A stretch of 5,209 bases of DNA, from contig JASHWA010000373.1 in NCBI GenBank assembly GCA_030044325.1, positions 1 through 5,209 of the forward strand, written 5' to 3'. Shown one piece after another: positions 1 to 5,209 of the stretch; the first letter of the stretch is position 1; each line of letters starts with the position of its first letter. The notes under the pieces were generated by a model, which was given only the letters and a program-made list of their open reading frames with translations, was not told the DNA's origin and made no database searches. The stretch comes from Bryobacteraceae bacterium. Its GTDB lineage: Bacteria > Acidobacteriota > Terriglobia > Bryobacterales > Bryobacteraceae. The position numbers and the translations under genes are program-made.

Positions 1-138
1 GCGCTGGAAAATCGGGCCGAATCCGAACCCGAGCGCGACCAGAAACAGAATCGGCTGGCCGAGCGAAGCCACGATCCGGGATCGCGCCCGCACGTAGCGC
101 TTCAACTGCCGGAGCCAGAGAATGTAAATCGCGGTCAT
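1..138 (-). CDS. ABC-2 type transporter permease, N-terminal fragment
   Basis: Only the first 46 residues lie in the window; the gene continues past the left edge. The protein opens with MTAIYILWLRQLKRY, a short amphipathic basic stretch (residues 1-22), followed by a hydrophobic segment at about residues 26-42 that is likely the first membrane helix. This layout is typical of ABC-2 permeases of the DrrB/NodJ kind, which form the membrane channel of drug, polyketide or polysaccharide exporters. The ATG at 138 overlaps the TGA of the upstream ATPase gene (ATGA, 135-138), so the two are surely one operon and probably translationally coupled. A GGCAGGG stretch ending about 9 nt before the ATG could act as ribosome binding site inside the ATPase gene. 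The assignment rests mainly on the coupled ATPase and the N-terminal pattern. The substrate cannot be told. Confidence 0.8.
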   Translation of the reverse strand, partial: MTAIYILWLRQLKRYVRARSRIVASLGQPILFLVALGFGFGPIFQR

Positions 139-929
139 CGCCGGTTGCCCTGCCAGATTCTGGCCATGTTGCGCATGCGATCGGCCGCGCTGGCGTCTTC
201 GTCGCGAATCGAGGAACCGGTGAGTTTCAGAAACGCTTCCTCCAGCGTTTCCGCCTCGTTTTGCTTTTTCAGGTCCTGCGGCGTTCCCTGCGCGACGATG
301 CGTCCGTGATCGATGATGGCGATGCGCTGCGCCACTCGATCGGCTTCTTCCATATAATGCGTGGTCAGAAAAACGGTCACGCCTTCGTTCTGGTTGAGCG
401 TCTTGACGTGCGTCCAGAGCTGGTTGCGCGTCTGCGGATCGAGACCGAGCGTGGGTTCGTCGAGAAAGATGATTTTGGGCGTATGCAACAGCCCGCGCGC
501 GATTTCCAGGCGCCGCTTCATTCCGCCGGAGAATTGTTTTACGGGGTCGTCGCGCCGCTCCCACAGCTCGAACAGCTTGAGGAGCGCTTCGGTGCGCTCA
601 TGACGGACGTGGCGCGGAACTTTGTACAGCGCGCCGTGGATATCCATGTTTTCCCACGCGGTGAGCTCGCCGTCGAGGCTGGGATCCTGGAAGACGATGC
701 CGAAACGCGTGCGCGCTTCATTCTGGCGCACGGTGGGATCGACGCCGTCGATTTCGACTTTTCCGCTGGTGGGTTTGAGCAGCGTGGTCAGCATCTTGAT
801 GGTGGTGGTTTTTCCCGCGCCGTTGGGACCGAGGAAAGCGAAGATCTCGCCTTGGGCGACGGAGAAAGTCACATCGTTGACCGCCTTGAGCTCGCCGAAG
901 ATTTTGGTGAGGTTGTGCGCGCTGATCAT
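135..929 (-). CDS. ABC-2 exporter ATP-binding protein (DrrA/NodI type)
   Basis: This is a 264-residue cytoplasmic ATPase that would power export through the permease encoded just downstream. All core motifs are intact: Walker A GPNGAGKTT (34-42), Q-loop glutamine 81 in VFQDPSLD, signature FSGGMKRR (133-140), Walker B IIFLDEP (153-159), D-loop LGLD (161-164) and H-loop histidine 191 in TTHYMEEADR. The sequence resembles the daunorubicin-resistance (DrrA) and NodI group of ABC-2 ATPases; the C-terminal tail with ETLEEAFLKLTG (228-238) is usual for them, though the protein is shorter than DrrA itself. The reading frame is open upstream to 1151, but those 74 residues are low-complexity, overlap the divergent gene and lie outside the conserved fold, so ATG 929 is chosen. 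A TTG at 953 is a less likely alternative. No clear Shine-Dalgarno precedes 929. The exported substrate is unknown. Confidence 0.93.
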   Translation of the reverse strand: MISAHNLTKIFGELKAVNDVTFSVAQGEIFAFLGPNGAGKTTTIKMLTTLLKPTSGKVEIDGVDPTVRQNEARTRFGIVFQDPSLDGELTAWENMDIHGALYKVPRHVRHERTEALLKLFELWERRDDPVKQFSGGMKRRLEIARGLLHTPKIIFLDEPTLGLDPQTRNQLWTHVKTLNQNEGVTVFLTTHYMEEADRVAQRIAIIDHGRIVAQGTPQDLKKQNEAETLEEAFLKLTGSSIRDEDASAADRMRNMARIWQGNRR

Positions 930-982
930 GCTTGATGATGGACTGACGTTCAAGGGTAACACGACGCGCCCGGCCACGAAAC

Positions 983-1002
983 CCGCGCCATTGCTGGCGC
1001 GG
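983..1002. repeat. Perfect 8-bp inverted repeat in divergent intergenic region
   Basis: The arms CCGCGCCA (983-990) and TGGCGCGG (995-1002) are perfect complements separated by the tetraloop TTGC. The element lies between the divergent ABC exporter and MFS genes, 53 nt before the ATPase start and 67 nt before the MFS start. It has no T-run on either side and no gene ends here, so it is not an intrinsic terminator. It could be an operator for a dimeric regulator or a 5' leader hairpin of the ATPase message. The symmetry is seen directly; the role is inference. Confidence 0.5.
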
Positions 1003-1057
1003 CTCGCACGCCGGCGTTGATATGCGCGAGGCATGGAGATCGCGACCACGCACGCGT

Positions 1058-1063
1058 TAGACT
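1058..1063 (+). promoter_or_regulatory. Candidate -10 element for the MFS gene
   Basis: TAGACT matches the sigma-70 -10 consensus TATAAT at four of six positions, including the key first T, second A and last T. It ends 6 nt before the A of the MFS start codon, so transcription would begin at or next to the ATG and give a leaderless message. No good -35 box is seen at 16-18 bp upstream, which weakens the call. The rest of the 140-bp divergent gap (930-1069) shows only the hairpin at 983-1002 and no convincing promoter for the ATPase gene. Confidence 0.3.
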
Positions 1064-1069
1064 GACAGG

Positions 1070-2386
1070 ATGGCGGCGAGTCCGAAGCCCGACACGATCG
1101 CTCCAGCGGTGCGCCGGCGCCAGCTTCGCCGCGCGGTGCTGGCCGGGACAATCGGAACGGCGATCGAGTGGTACGATTTTTTCCTGTACAGCACGGTCAC
1201 GGGGCTGGTGTTCGCACGCCTGTTTTTTCCGCACGCCGATCCGCTGGTGGGAACGCTCGAAGCGTTCGGGGTGTACGCGGTCGGATTTCTGGCGCGGCCG
1301 ATCGGCGCGGCGATTTTCGGGCATTACGGAGACCGGCTGGGAAGGAAAGCCGCGCTGATCGCGACGCTGCTGCTGATGGGCTGCGCGACGTTTCTGGTGG
1401 CGCTGGTTCCGGGATACGATCGCATCGGAATCTGGGGCGCGATCATTTTGACGGCGCTGCGCTTCATTCAGGGAATCGGCGTGGGCGGGGAGTGGGGCGG
1501 CTCGGTTCTGCTCTCGATGGAGTGGGCGGAGACGAACCAGCATCGCGGATTTATCGCATCGTGGCCGCAATTCGGAGTGCCGGCGGGATTGTTTCTCGCG
1601 AATCTCGCGGTGCTCGCGTTCAGCGCGCTTTCGGGCGATCAGTTTTTGACCTGGGGCTGGCGCATTCCGTTCCTGCTGAGCATACTGCTGGTGGCGCTGG
1701 GGTTGTACATTCGCATCGGAATTCTCGAAACGCCGGTGTTCCGGCGCCTGGTGGAGACGCGGCGGATCGAGCGCGCGCCGGTGGTTGAAGTTTTCCGCCG
1801 CCATCCGCGCGAAATCGTGCTGACGGCGCTGTGCCGCATGGCCGAGCAGGCGCCGTTTTATTTGTTCACAGCGTTCGTGTTCGCTTACGGCACCGAGATT
1901 CTGGGGCTCAAGCGCGATTTCCTGCTGCTGGCCGTGCTGGCGGCGGCGGGGCTCTCGTTTTTTTCGATTCCCTTTTTCGGCCATCTCTCGGACCGGGTGG
2001 GGCGCAAGCGCGTGTACATGCTGGGCGCGGCGCTCACGGGAATTTTCGGATTCGGATATTTCGTATTGCTGGACACGCGAATTCCGGCGCTGGTGGCGAT
2101 GGCGATCGTGGTTTCCATGATCCCGCACGACATGATGTACGGGCCGCAAGCGGCGCTGATCGCGGAGTCGTTCACCGGCAGGCTGCGCTACAGCGGGGCT
2201 TCGCTGGGTTATCAATTTTCATCGCTGATCGCCGGGGGCCCGGCGCCGCTGATCGCATCGGCGCTGATGAGCCGGTATCATTCCGCGGCGCCGATTTCGA
2301 TTTTCATCGCGGTCTGCGCGGTGATTTCGCTGGGGGCAACGGCGATGCTGAAGGATTATACGAACAAAGAGATCGGGGAGGATTAG
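1070..2386 (+). CDS. MFS transporter, metabolite:H+ symporter (MHS) family
   Basis: This 438-residue inner-membrane protein has the full length and about twelve hydrophobic segments expected of a major facilitator (roughly 22-50, 66-83, 94-113, 119-138, 165-186, 197-217, 247-273, 283-303, 316-334, 338-353, 377-400, 406-426). MHS hallmarks are EWYDFFLY (33-40), the loop 2-3 motif GHYGDRLGRK (84-93), RFIQGIGVGGEWGG (131-144), WGWRIPFLLS (195-204), the second-half copy GHLSDRVGRKR (304-314), and RYSGASLGYQ (373-382) near helix 11. Relatives such as ProP, KgtP and ShiA import osmolytes, dicarboxylates or shikimate with protons; the substrate here cannot be predicted. ATG 1070 gives the usual short cytoplasmic N-terminus before helix 1. 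An AGG lies directly against the ATG, too close to be a normal Shine-Dalgarno. It is transcribed divergently from the ABC exporter, with no evident functional link to either neighbour. Confidence 0.93.
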   Translation: MAASPKPDTIAPAVRRRQLRRAVLAGTIGTAIEWYDFFLYSTVTGLVFARLFFPHADPLVGTLEAFGVYAVGFLARPIGAAIFGHYGDRLGRKAALIATLLLMGCATFLVALVPGYDRIGIWGAIILTALRFIQGIGVGGEWGGSVLLSMEWAETNQHRGFIASWPQFGVPAGLFLANLAVLAFSALSGDQFLTWGWRIPFLLSILLVALGLYIRIGILETPVFRRLVETRRIERAPVVEVFRRHPREIVLTALCRMAEQAPFYLFTAFVFAYGTEILGLKRDFLLLAVLAAAGLSFFSIPFFGHLSDRVGRKRVYMLGAALTGIFGFGYFVLLDTRIPALVAMAIVVSMIPHDMMYGPQAALIAESFTGRLRYSGASLGYQFSSLIAGGPAPLIASALMSRYHSAAPISIFIAVCAVISLGATAMLKDYTNKEIGED

Positions 2387-2390
2387 TCCG

Positions 2391-2410
2391 GCACGCCCGC
2401 CGTGCGGCGG
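2391..2410 (+). terminator. GC-rich overlapping hairpins after the MFS gene
   Basis: Starting 5 nt after the MFS stop, GCACG (2391-2395) pairs with CGTGC (2401-2405) around a 5-nt loop. An overlapping and mutually exclusive stem pairs CCGCC (2397-2401) with GGCGG (2406-2410) around the loop GTGC. No T-run follows, so this is not a canonical intrinsic terminator. It may slow polymerase, protect the 3' end, or mean nothing in such GC-rich DNA. Confidence 0.25.
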
Positions 2411-2447
2411 CGCCTGAAACGTGCGTGGGTCAACGGCGGGGGTTGGT

Positions 2448-2467
2448 TGTGCCACAATAAAGGCACA
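2448..2467. promoter_or_regulatory. Extended -10 promoter candidate within an inverted repeat, upstream of S1 gene
   Basis: TG at 2450-2451 followed one base later by CACAAT (2453-2458) fits an extended -10 promoter (TGn plus four of six -10 bases). No convincing -35 box is present, as is common with extended -10 sites. Transcription would begin near 2465, leaving a leader of roughly 19 nt before the ATG at 2484. The same bases sit inside an inverted repeat, TGTGCC (2448-2453) and GGCACA (2462-2467), separated by 8 bp. A regulator bound there would cover the -10 region and start site. The bases are seen directly; promoter and operator roles are inference. Confidence 0.4.
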
Positions 2468-2483
2468 CGCGGTTTTTTCCTGC

Positions 2484-4130
2484 ATGAGCCACTCCAATCT
2501 CTCTGAGCCCGTCGAGTCCGCGGCGAACGATACTTCTTTCGGCGATATTCTCTCGGAATTCGAGCAGTCGCACCATGGCGACTCGGGCGCTGTCGAAGGA
2601 ACGGTGGTATCGGTTACGGCCGACGCCGTGTTTGTCGATATCGGGCGCAAGATGGACGGCGTGTTGCCGCCGGATGGAAAGCTGAAGGCCGGCGACAAGC
2701 TGCTGGTTTCCATTCGCGGGCGCGACAACGAGGGCAATTACACGCTTTCGACGATCAAAGTGGAGACGCCGCGGGATTGGAGCGGGCTGGAGGCGGCGTT
2801 CGCCAATAAACGCACGATTTCGGGGACGGTTGCCGAAATCGTGAAGGGCGGGTTGCGCGTGGACGTGGGCGTGCGCGCGTTCATGCCGGCTTCGCGCAGC
2901 GGCGCGCGCGATCAGGCGGAACTCGAAAAGATGGTGGGGCAGGAGATCGAGTGCCGGATCACCAAGCTCGACACGGCGACGGAGGATGTGGTCGTCGATC
3001 GCAGGGCCGTTTTGGAAGAGCGCGAAAAACAGGCGAAACAGGAAGCGTTGGAGCGCCTGGAAGAAGGTTCCATCGTGCGCGGGACGGTGCGCAGCATCAT
3101 GGATTTCGGGGCGTTCGTCGATGTGGGCGGAGTGGACGGGCTGCTGCACGTTTCCGATATGTCGTATTCGCGCGGCGTCAAGCCGGCCGATGTGGTGAGC
3201 GCGGGGCAGGAAATTGAAGTCAAGATTCTGAAGATCAATCGCGAGACGCGCAAGATCGCGCTGGGGTTGAAACAACTGTCGCCGGATCCGTGGACGCTGG
3301 CGGCCGAACAAATCGCGCAGGGCGCGCGGGTCACCGGAAAAGTTTCACGCGTGGCGGATTTCGGCGCGTTCGTTGAGCTCGCGCCGGGCGTGGAGGGGCT
3401 GATTCACGTTTCCGAAATGTCATGGACGCGGAAAAACGTGCGCGCGGCGGATATCGTGAAGCCGGGCGAGATGGTGGAAGTAGTGGTGCTCGGCGTAAAT
3501 CCTGCCGAGAAGCGGATTGCGCTGGGATTGAAGCAGGCGTTGGGCGATCCGTGGGAAGAGGCGCTCAAGAAATATCCGGTCGGCTCGACGGTGGAAGCGC
3601 CGGTGACCTCACTCGCCAAGTTCGGGGCGTTCGTGGATCTGGGAAACGGGATCGAGGGCATGATTCACATCGGCGATATCAGCCGGGAGAAGCGGTTAAA
3701 TCATCCGAGCGACGTTCTGAAGGCGGGCGAAAAAGTGAAGGCGCAGGTGCTTGAAGCGGATAAGGAGCGGCGCCGGCTGCGGCTGGGGATCAAGCAGCTG
3801 GAACCGACCAGCATCGACGAGTACATCGCCGAGCACAAGCCCGGCGACGCGGTAAGCGGGCGAATCGTGGAGGTTTCCGGCAATCGCGCGAAGGTGGAAT
3901 TGGGCGAGGGCGTTTTCGCGCAGGCGAAGATTGCGGCCGAAAAGCGCGAAGAATCGGCAAATTCCTCGAAAGCGGACATTTCGGCAATGAGCGCGATGCT
4001 CGCGGCGAAGTGGAAATCGGGCGGCGGGGCGCAAAGCGCGCAGGAAGGCGTGCGCGCCGGGCAGGTTCGCAGTTTCAGGATCGTCTCGATCGACGCGGGG
4101 CAGAAGAAGATCGACCTGGAGACGCTTTAG
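2484..4130 (+). CDS. rpsA: S1 RNA-binding domain protein, ribosomal protein S1-like
   Basis: The 548-residue protein is built of S1 (OB-fold) RNA-binding repeats, close to the 557 residues of E. coli S1. Approximate repeats are 35-93, 109-174, 195-264, 280-350 and 365-437, plus a diverged sixth at about 453-548. Repeats 3-5 carry the classic core, for example DFGAFVDVG-VDGLLHVSDMS (207-227), DFGAFVELAPGVEGLIHVSEMS (292-313) and KFGAFVDLGNGIEGMIHIGDIS (379-400). Repeat 2 has the S1-typical KGGLRVDV-GVRAFMPAS (121-137), and the repeat 3/4 linker ends in GLKQLSPDPW. S1 helps the 30S subunit capture and unfold mRNA, which fits a genome with weak Shine-Dalgarno sites. ATG 2484 is preferred over GTG 2421, because the extra 21 residues are unconserved-looking and would overlap the candidate promoter. 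Repeat 6 appears split by a low-complexity stretch (about 485-525). A paralogous S1-domain regulator is possible; the symbol is by architecture only. Confidence 0.85.
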   Translation: MSHSNLSEPVESAANDTSFGDILSEFEQSHHGDSGAVEGTVVSVTADAVFVDIGRKMDGVLPPDGKLKAGDKLLVSIRGRDNEGNYTLSTIKVETPRDWSGLEAAFANKRTISGTVAEIVKGGLRVDVGVRAFMPASRSGARDQAELEKMVGQEIECRITKLDTATEDVVVDRRAVLEEREKQAKQEALERLEEGSIVRGTVRSIMDFGAFVDVGGVDGLLHVSDMSYSRGVKPADVVSAGQEIEVKILKINRETRKIALGLKQLSPDPWTLAAEQIAQGARVTGKVSRVADFGAFVELAPGVEGLIHVSEMSWTRKNVRAADIVKPGEMVEVVVLGVNPAEKRIALGLKQALGDPWEEALKKYPVGSTVEAPVTSLAKFGAFVDLGNGIEGMIHIGDISREKRLNHPSDVLKAGEKVKAQVLEADKERRRLRLGIKQLEPTSIDEYIAEHKPGDAVSGRIVEVSGNRAKVELGEGVFAQAKIAAEKREESANSSKADISAMSAMLAAKWKSGGGAQSAQEGVRAGQVRSFRIVSIDAGQKKIDLETL

Positions 4131-4165
4131 GGCCTTTCGTTACATTTTTCGCGACGATCCGTCCT

Positions 4166-4172
4166 TAATACT
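4166..4172 (+). promoter_or_regulatory. Weak -10-like element before the sigma factor gene
   Basis: TAATACT lies in the 68-bp gap between the S1 gene and the sigma factor. Read as AATACT (4167-4172) it matches four of six -10 positions. GTTACA (4139-4144) resembles a -35 box but is about 22 bp away, too far for a normal promoter. No ECF-type pair (GGAAC with a GTC about 16 bp on) is visible, so autoregulation by the encoded sigma is not supported. Read-through from the S1 gene is possible, as there is no convincing terminator in the gap. Confidence 0.2.
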
Positions 4173-4198
4173 TGAACAGGACCACCGGGGCGGCCGCA

Positions 4199-4789
4199 GT
4201 GCATGTCAAGAGCCTGCACGTGGATGAGACGGCGCTCATTCGGGCTGCGCAGGCGGGCGATCACGCCGCCTTCGAGCAGCTTGTGCGCGCCTACGATCAG
4301 AGTGTGCTCCGGCTGGCGCTGAACTTACTGCGATCGCCCGAGGACGCGCACGACATTTACCAGGAAGCGTTTTTGCGGGTGTATCGGAACCTGAATTCGT
4401 TCCGGTTCGATTGCAGTTTTCATACGTGGCTGTACCGCATCGTGACGAATCTGTGCCTGGATCATCTGCGCAAGCGCAAAGTGCGGAAAGAGGAGCCGAC
4501 GGTGCTGGCGACGGCGGAGGGTCCGCTCGACCGGATGGATTCGGTGGCGGAGGAGCGCGTCGACGGCGACCCGCAGCGGCACCTGTTCAGCGGGCAGGTG
4601 CGGCGCAGGATCAAAGAAGTTCTGGGCGAGCTGACGCCGCGCGAGCGGATGGTTTTCGAGCTGCGCCACTACCAGGGATTGCGCCTGCGCAGTATCGGCG
4701 AGGTGCTGGGCACGACCGAAGAAGCGGCGAAGAACTGCCTGTTTCGCGCGACGCAGAAAATGCGTGCGGCGCTCGGGGATTTTATATGA
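4199..4789 (+). CDS. ECF-type RNA polymerase sigma-70 factor (RpoE-like)
   Basis: This is an alternative sigma factor of about 196 residues, the usual length for the extracytoplasmic function group, which has only regions 2 and 4. Numbering from the GTG at 4199, region 2 spans about 24-94, with DIYQEAFLRVYRNL (52-65) for core polymerase binding and TWLYRIVTNLCLDHLRKRK (76-94) for -10 recognition and melting. A charged linker of about 38 residues follows. Region 4 spans about 133-191: LTPRERMVFELRHYQG (145-160), then the helix-turn-helix LRSIGEVLGTTEEAAKNCLF (163-182) for -35 contact. The start is uncertain. The frame opens at TTG 4172; GTG 4199 has a GGGG 8 nt upstream and gives VHVKSL, which I prefer; GTG 4220 has AAGAG 7 nt upstream. 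Its stop overlaps the anti-sigma gene, so the pair is co-expressed. The regulon is unknown. Confidence 0.92.
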   Translation: MHVKSLHVDETALIRAAQAGDHAAFEQLVRAYDQSVLRLALNLLRSPEDAHDIYQEAFLRVYRNLNSFRFDCSFHTWLYRIVTNLCLDHLRKRKVRKEEPTVLATAEGPLDRMDSVAEERVDGDPQRHLFSGQVRRRIKEVLGELTPRERMVFELRHYQGLRLRSIGEVLGTTEEAAKNCLFRATQKMRAALGDFI

Positions 4790-5209
4790 AAAAGGCGGGA
4801 TTTTCTATGAGCAATTGTGAAAGCGTGCGCGCGCAACTGGCGCTGCTGTTGTATGGCGAATTGAGTTTCGACGAGGAAGAGCGCGTCGAATCGCATCTGG
4901 ATGCCTGCGAAGCGTGCCGCGCGGCGCTGGCGCGGGAGAAGGCGATGCATGCAGAGTTCGATCAGGTCGAGATTGCGCCGTCGCCGTCGCTTTTGCGCGA
5001 ATGCCGGGAGGACCTGGCGCCGCGCCTGGCCGCCGAGCCGCGGCCGATGGCGCCGGGCTGGTGGGACCGGTTGGTGGACGCGATCACGCTGCGGCCTTCG
5101 GCGGGCATTTTGCGGCCGGTGAGCGCGGTAGCGCTGGTGTTAACGGGATTCGCAGCGGCGCGGATGATTCCCGCGGGCGGCGAACCGGCGGGATTGATTT
5201 CGGCCGGCC
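4786..5209 (+). CDS. Anti-sigma factor with zinc-binding HC2 domain (partial)
   Basis: The frame starts at ATG 4786, overlapping the sigma stop by ATGA, and stays open to the right edge, giving 141 residues of an incomplete protein. The N-terminus carries a zinc-finger anti-sigma (ZAS, zf-HC2) pattern: Cys11, then His37-x3-Cys41-x2-Cys44 in SHLDACEAC. This domain normally binds the cognate ECF sigma and blocks polymerase binding. A proline-rich linker (about 63-90) and a hydrophobic stretch at about 112-125 (VSAVALVLTGFAAA) suggest a single membrane helix with the sensor part outside the cytoplasm and beyond the window. Coupled translation with the sigma gene fits a stoichiometric inhibitor. 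A second in-frame ATG at 4807 has GGCGGGA about 6 nt upstream and could be the true start; all zinc ligands would be kept. The signal sensed cannot be told. Confidence 0.88.
   Translation, partial: MKKAGFSMSNCESVRAQLALLLYGELSFDEEERVESHLDACEACRAALAREKAMHAEFDQVEIAPSPSLLRECREDLAPRLAAEPRPMAPGWWDRLVDAITLRPSAGILRPVSAVALVLTGFAAARMIPAGGEPAGLISAG

Noticed and set aside
261..935. A 224-codon open frame on the plus strand opposite the ABC ATPase
   Set aside because: The opposite strand encodes an ATPase with every ABC motif intact. The plus-strand product shows no motif and is a shadow.
925..953. TTGAAC (953-948) and CATGAT (930-925) as a promoter for the ATPase gene
   Set aside because: The spacing is 17 bp, but the -10 would overlap the ATG at 929 and place the transcript start inside the coding region.
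930..1151. A 74-residue N-terminal extension of the ABC ATPase
   Set aside because: The extension is low-complexity, crosses the divergent gap and overlaps the start of the MFS gene. ABC ATPases of this family begin a few residues before the A-loop region, as ATG 929 does.
950..2215. A 421-codon open frame on the minus strand across the MFS gene
   Set aside because: It mirrors the codon pattern of the real MFS gene. Its product is dominated by Arg, Gln, His and Pro with no recognisable fold, which is typical antisense shadow in GC-rich DNA.
2430..3311. A 293-codon minus-strand open frame across the S1 gene
   Set aside because: It lies opposite a clear repeat-domain protein, is rich in Arg, His and Pro, and has no recognisable domain.
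2590..3790. Recurring S1 motifs as a possible DNA repeat array
   Set aside because: The repetition is at protein level (OB-fold repeats of about 70-85 residues). The DNA copies have diverged and are explained by the domain structure.
4131..4163. Terminator after the S1 gene, with a TTTTT run at 4145-4149 and a small GACG-ATC-CGTC stem at 4153-4163
   Set aside because: The T-run precedes the stem instead of following it, and a 4-bp stem is too weak for termination.

Overview
The window is GC-rich, densely coded bacterial chromosome. It holds six protein genes, two of them cut by the window edges, and no RNA gene, insertion sequence, CRISPR array or phage gene that I can see. Weak or absent Shine-Dalgarno sites and the style of the sigma factor and S1 protein remind me of Acidobacteriota (Solibacter/Bryobacter-like). 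That placement is inference from memory and low confidence; nothing in the window is diagnostic of a phylum.

Left part, minus strand (1-929): a two-gene ABC-2 exporter operon. A DrrA/NodI-type ATPase (929 to 135) overlaps by 4 bp (ATGA) the start of its membrane permease, which runs off the left edge (138 to 1). Together they would form an ATP-driven exporter of unknown substrate.

Middle, plus strand: a 140-bp divergent intergenic region (930-1069) with a perfect 8-bp-stem hairpin separates the exporter from a complete MFS transporter of the metabolite:H+ symporter (MHS) family (1070-2386). Its start codon may lie at the very 5' end of the message. A 97-bp gap (2387-2483), with a GC-rich hairpin region and a candidate extended -10 promoter inside an inverted repeat, leads to a six-domain S1 RNA-binding protein resembling ribosomal protein S1 (2484-4130).

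Right part, plus strand: after a 68-bp gap comes an ECF-type sigma-70 factor (about 4199-4789). It overlaps by 4 bp an anti-sigma factor with a zinc-binding HC2 domain and a membrane segment (4786 to beyond the right edge). This is a classic sigma/anti-sigma pair: the membrane-anchored anti-sigma would hold the sigma factor until a signal releases it.

Overall these are recognisable gene families in ordinary arrangements. The points worth a second look are small: a possibly leaderless MFS message, symmetrical elements in the gaps, and a sixth S1 domain that looks interrupted by a low-complexity insert. I found no convincing undescribed system.
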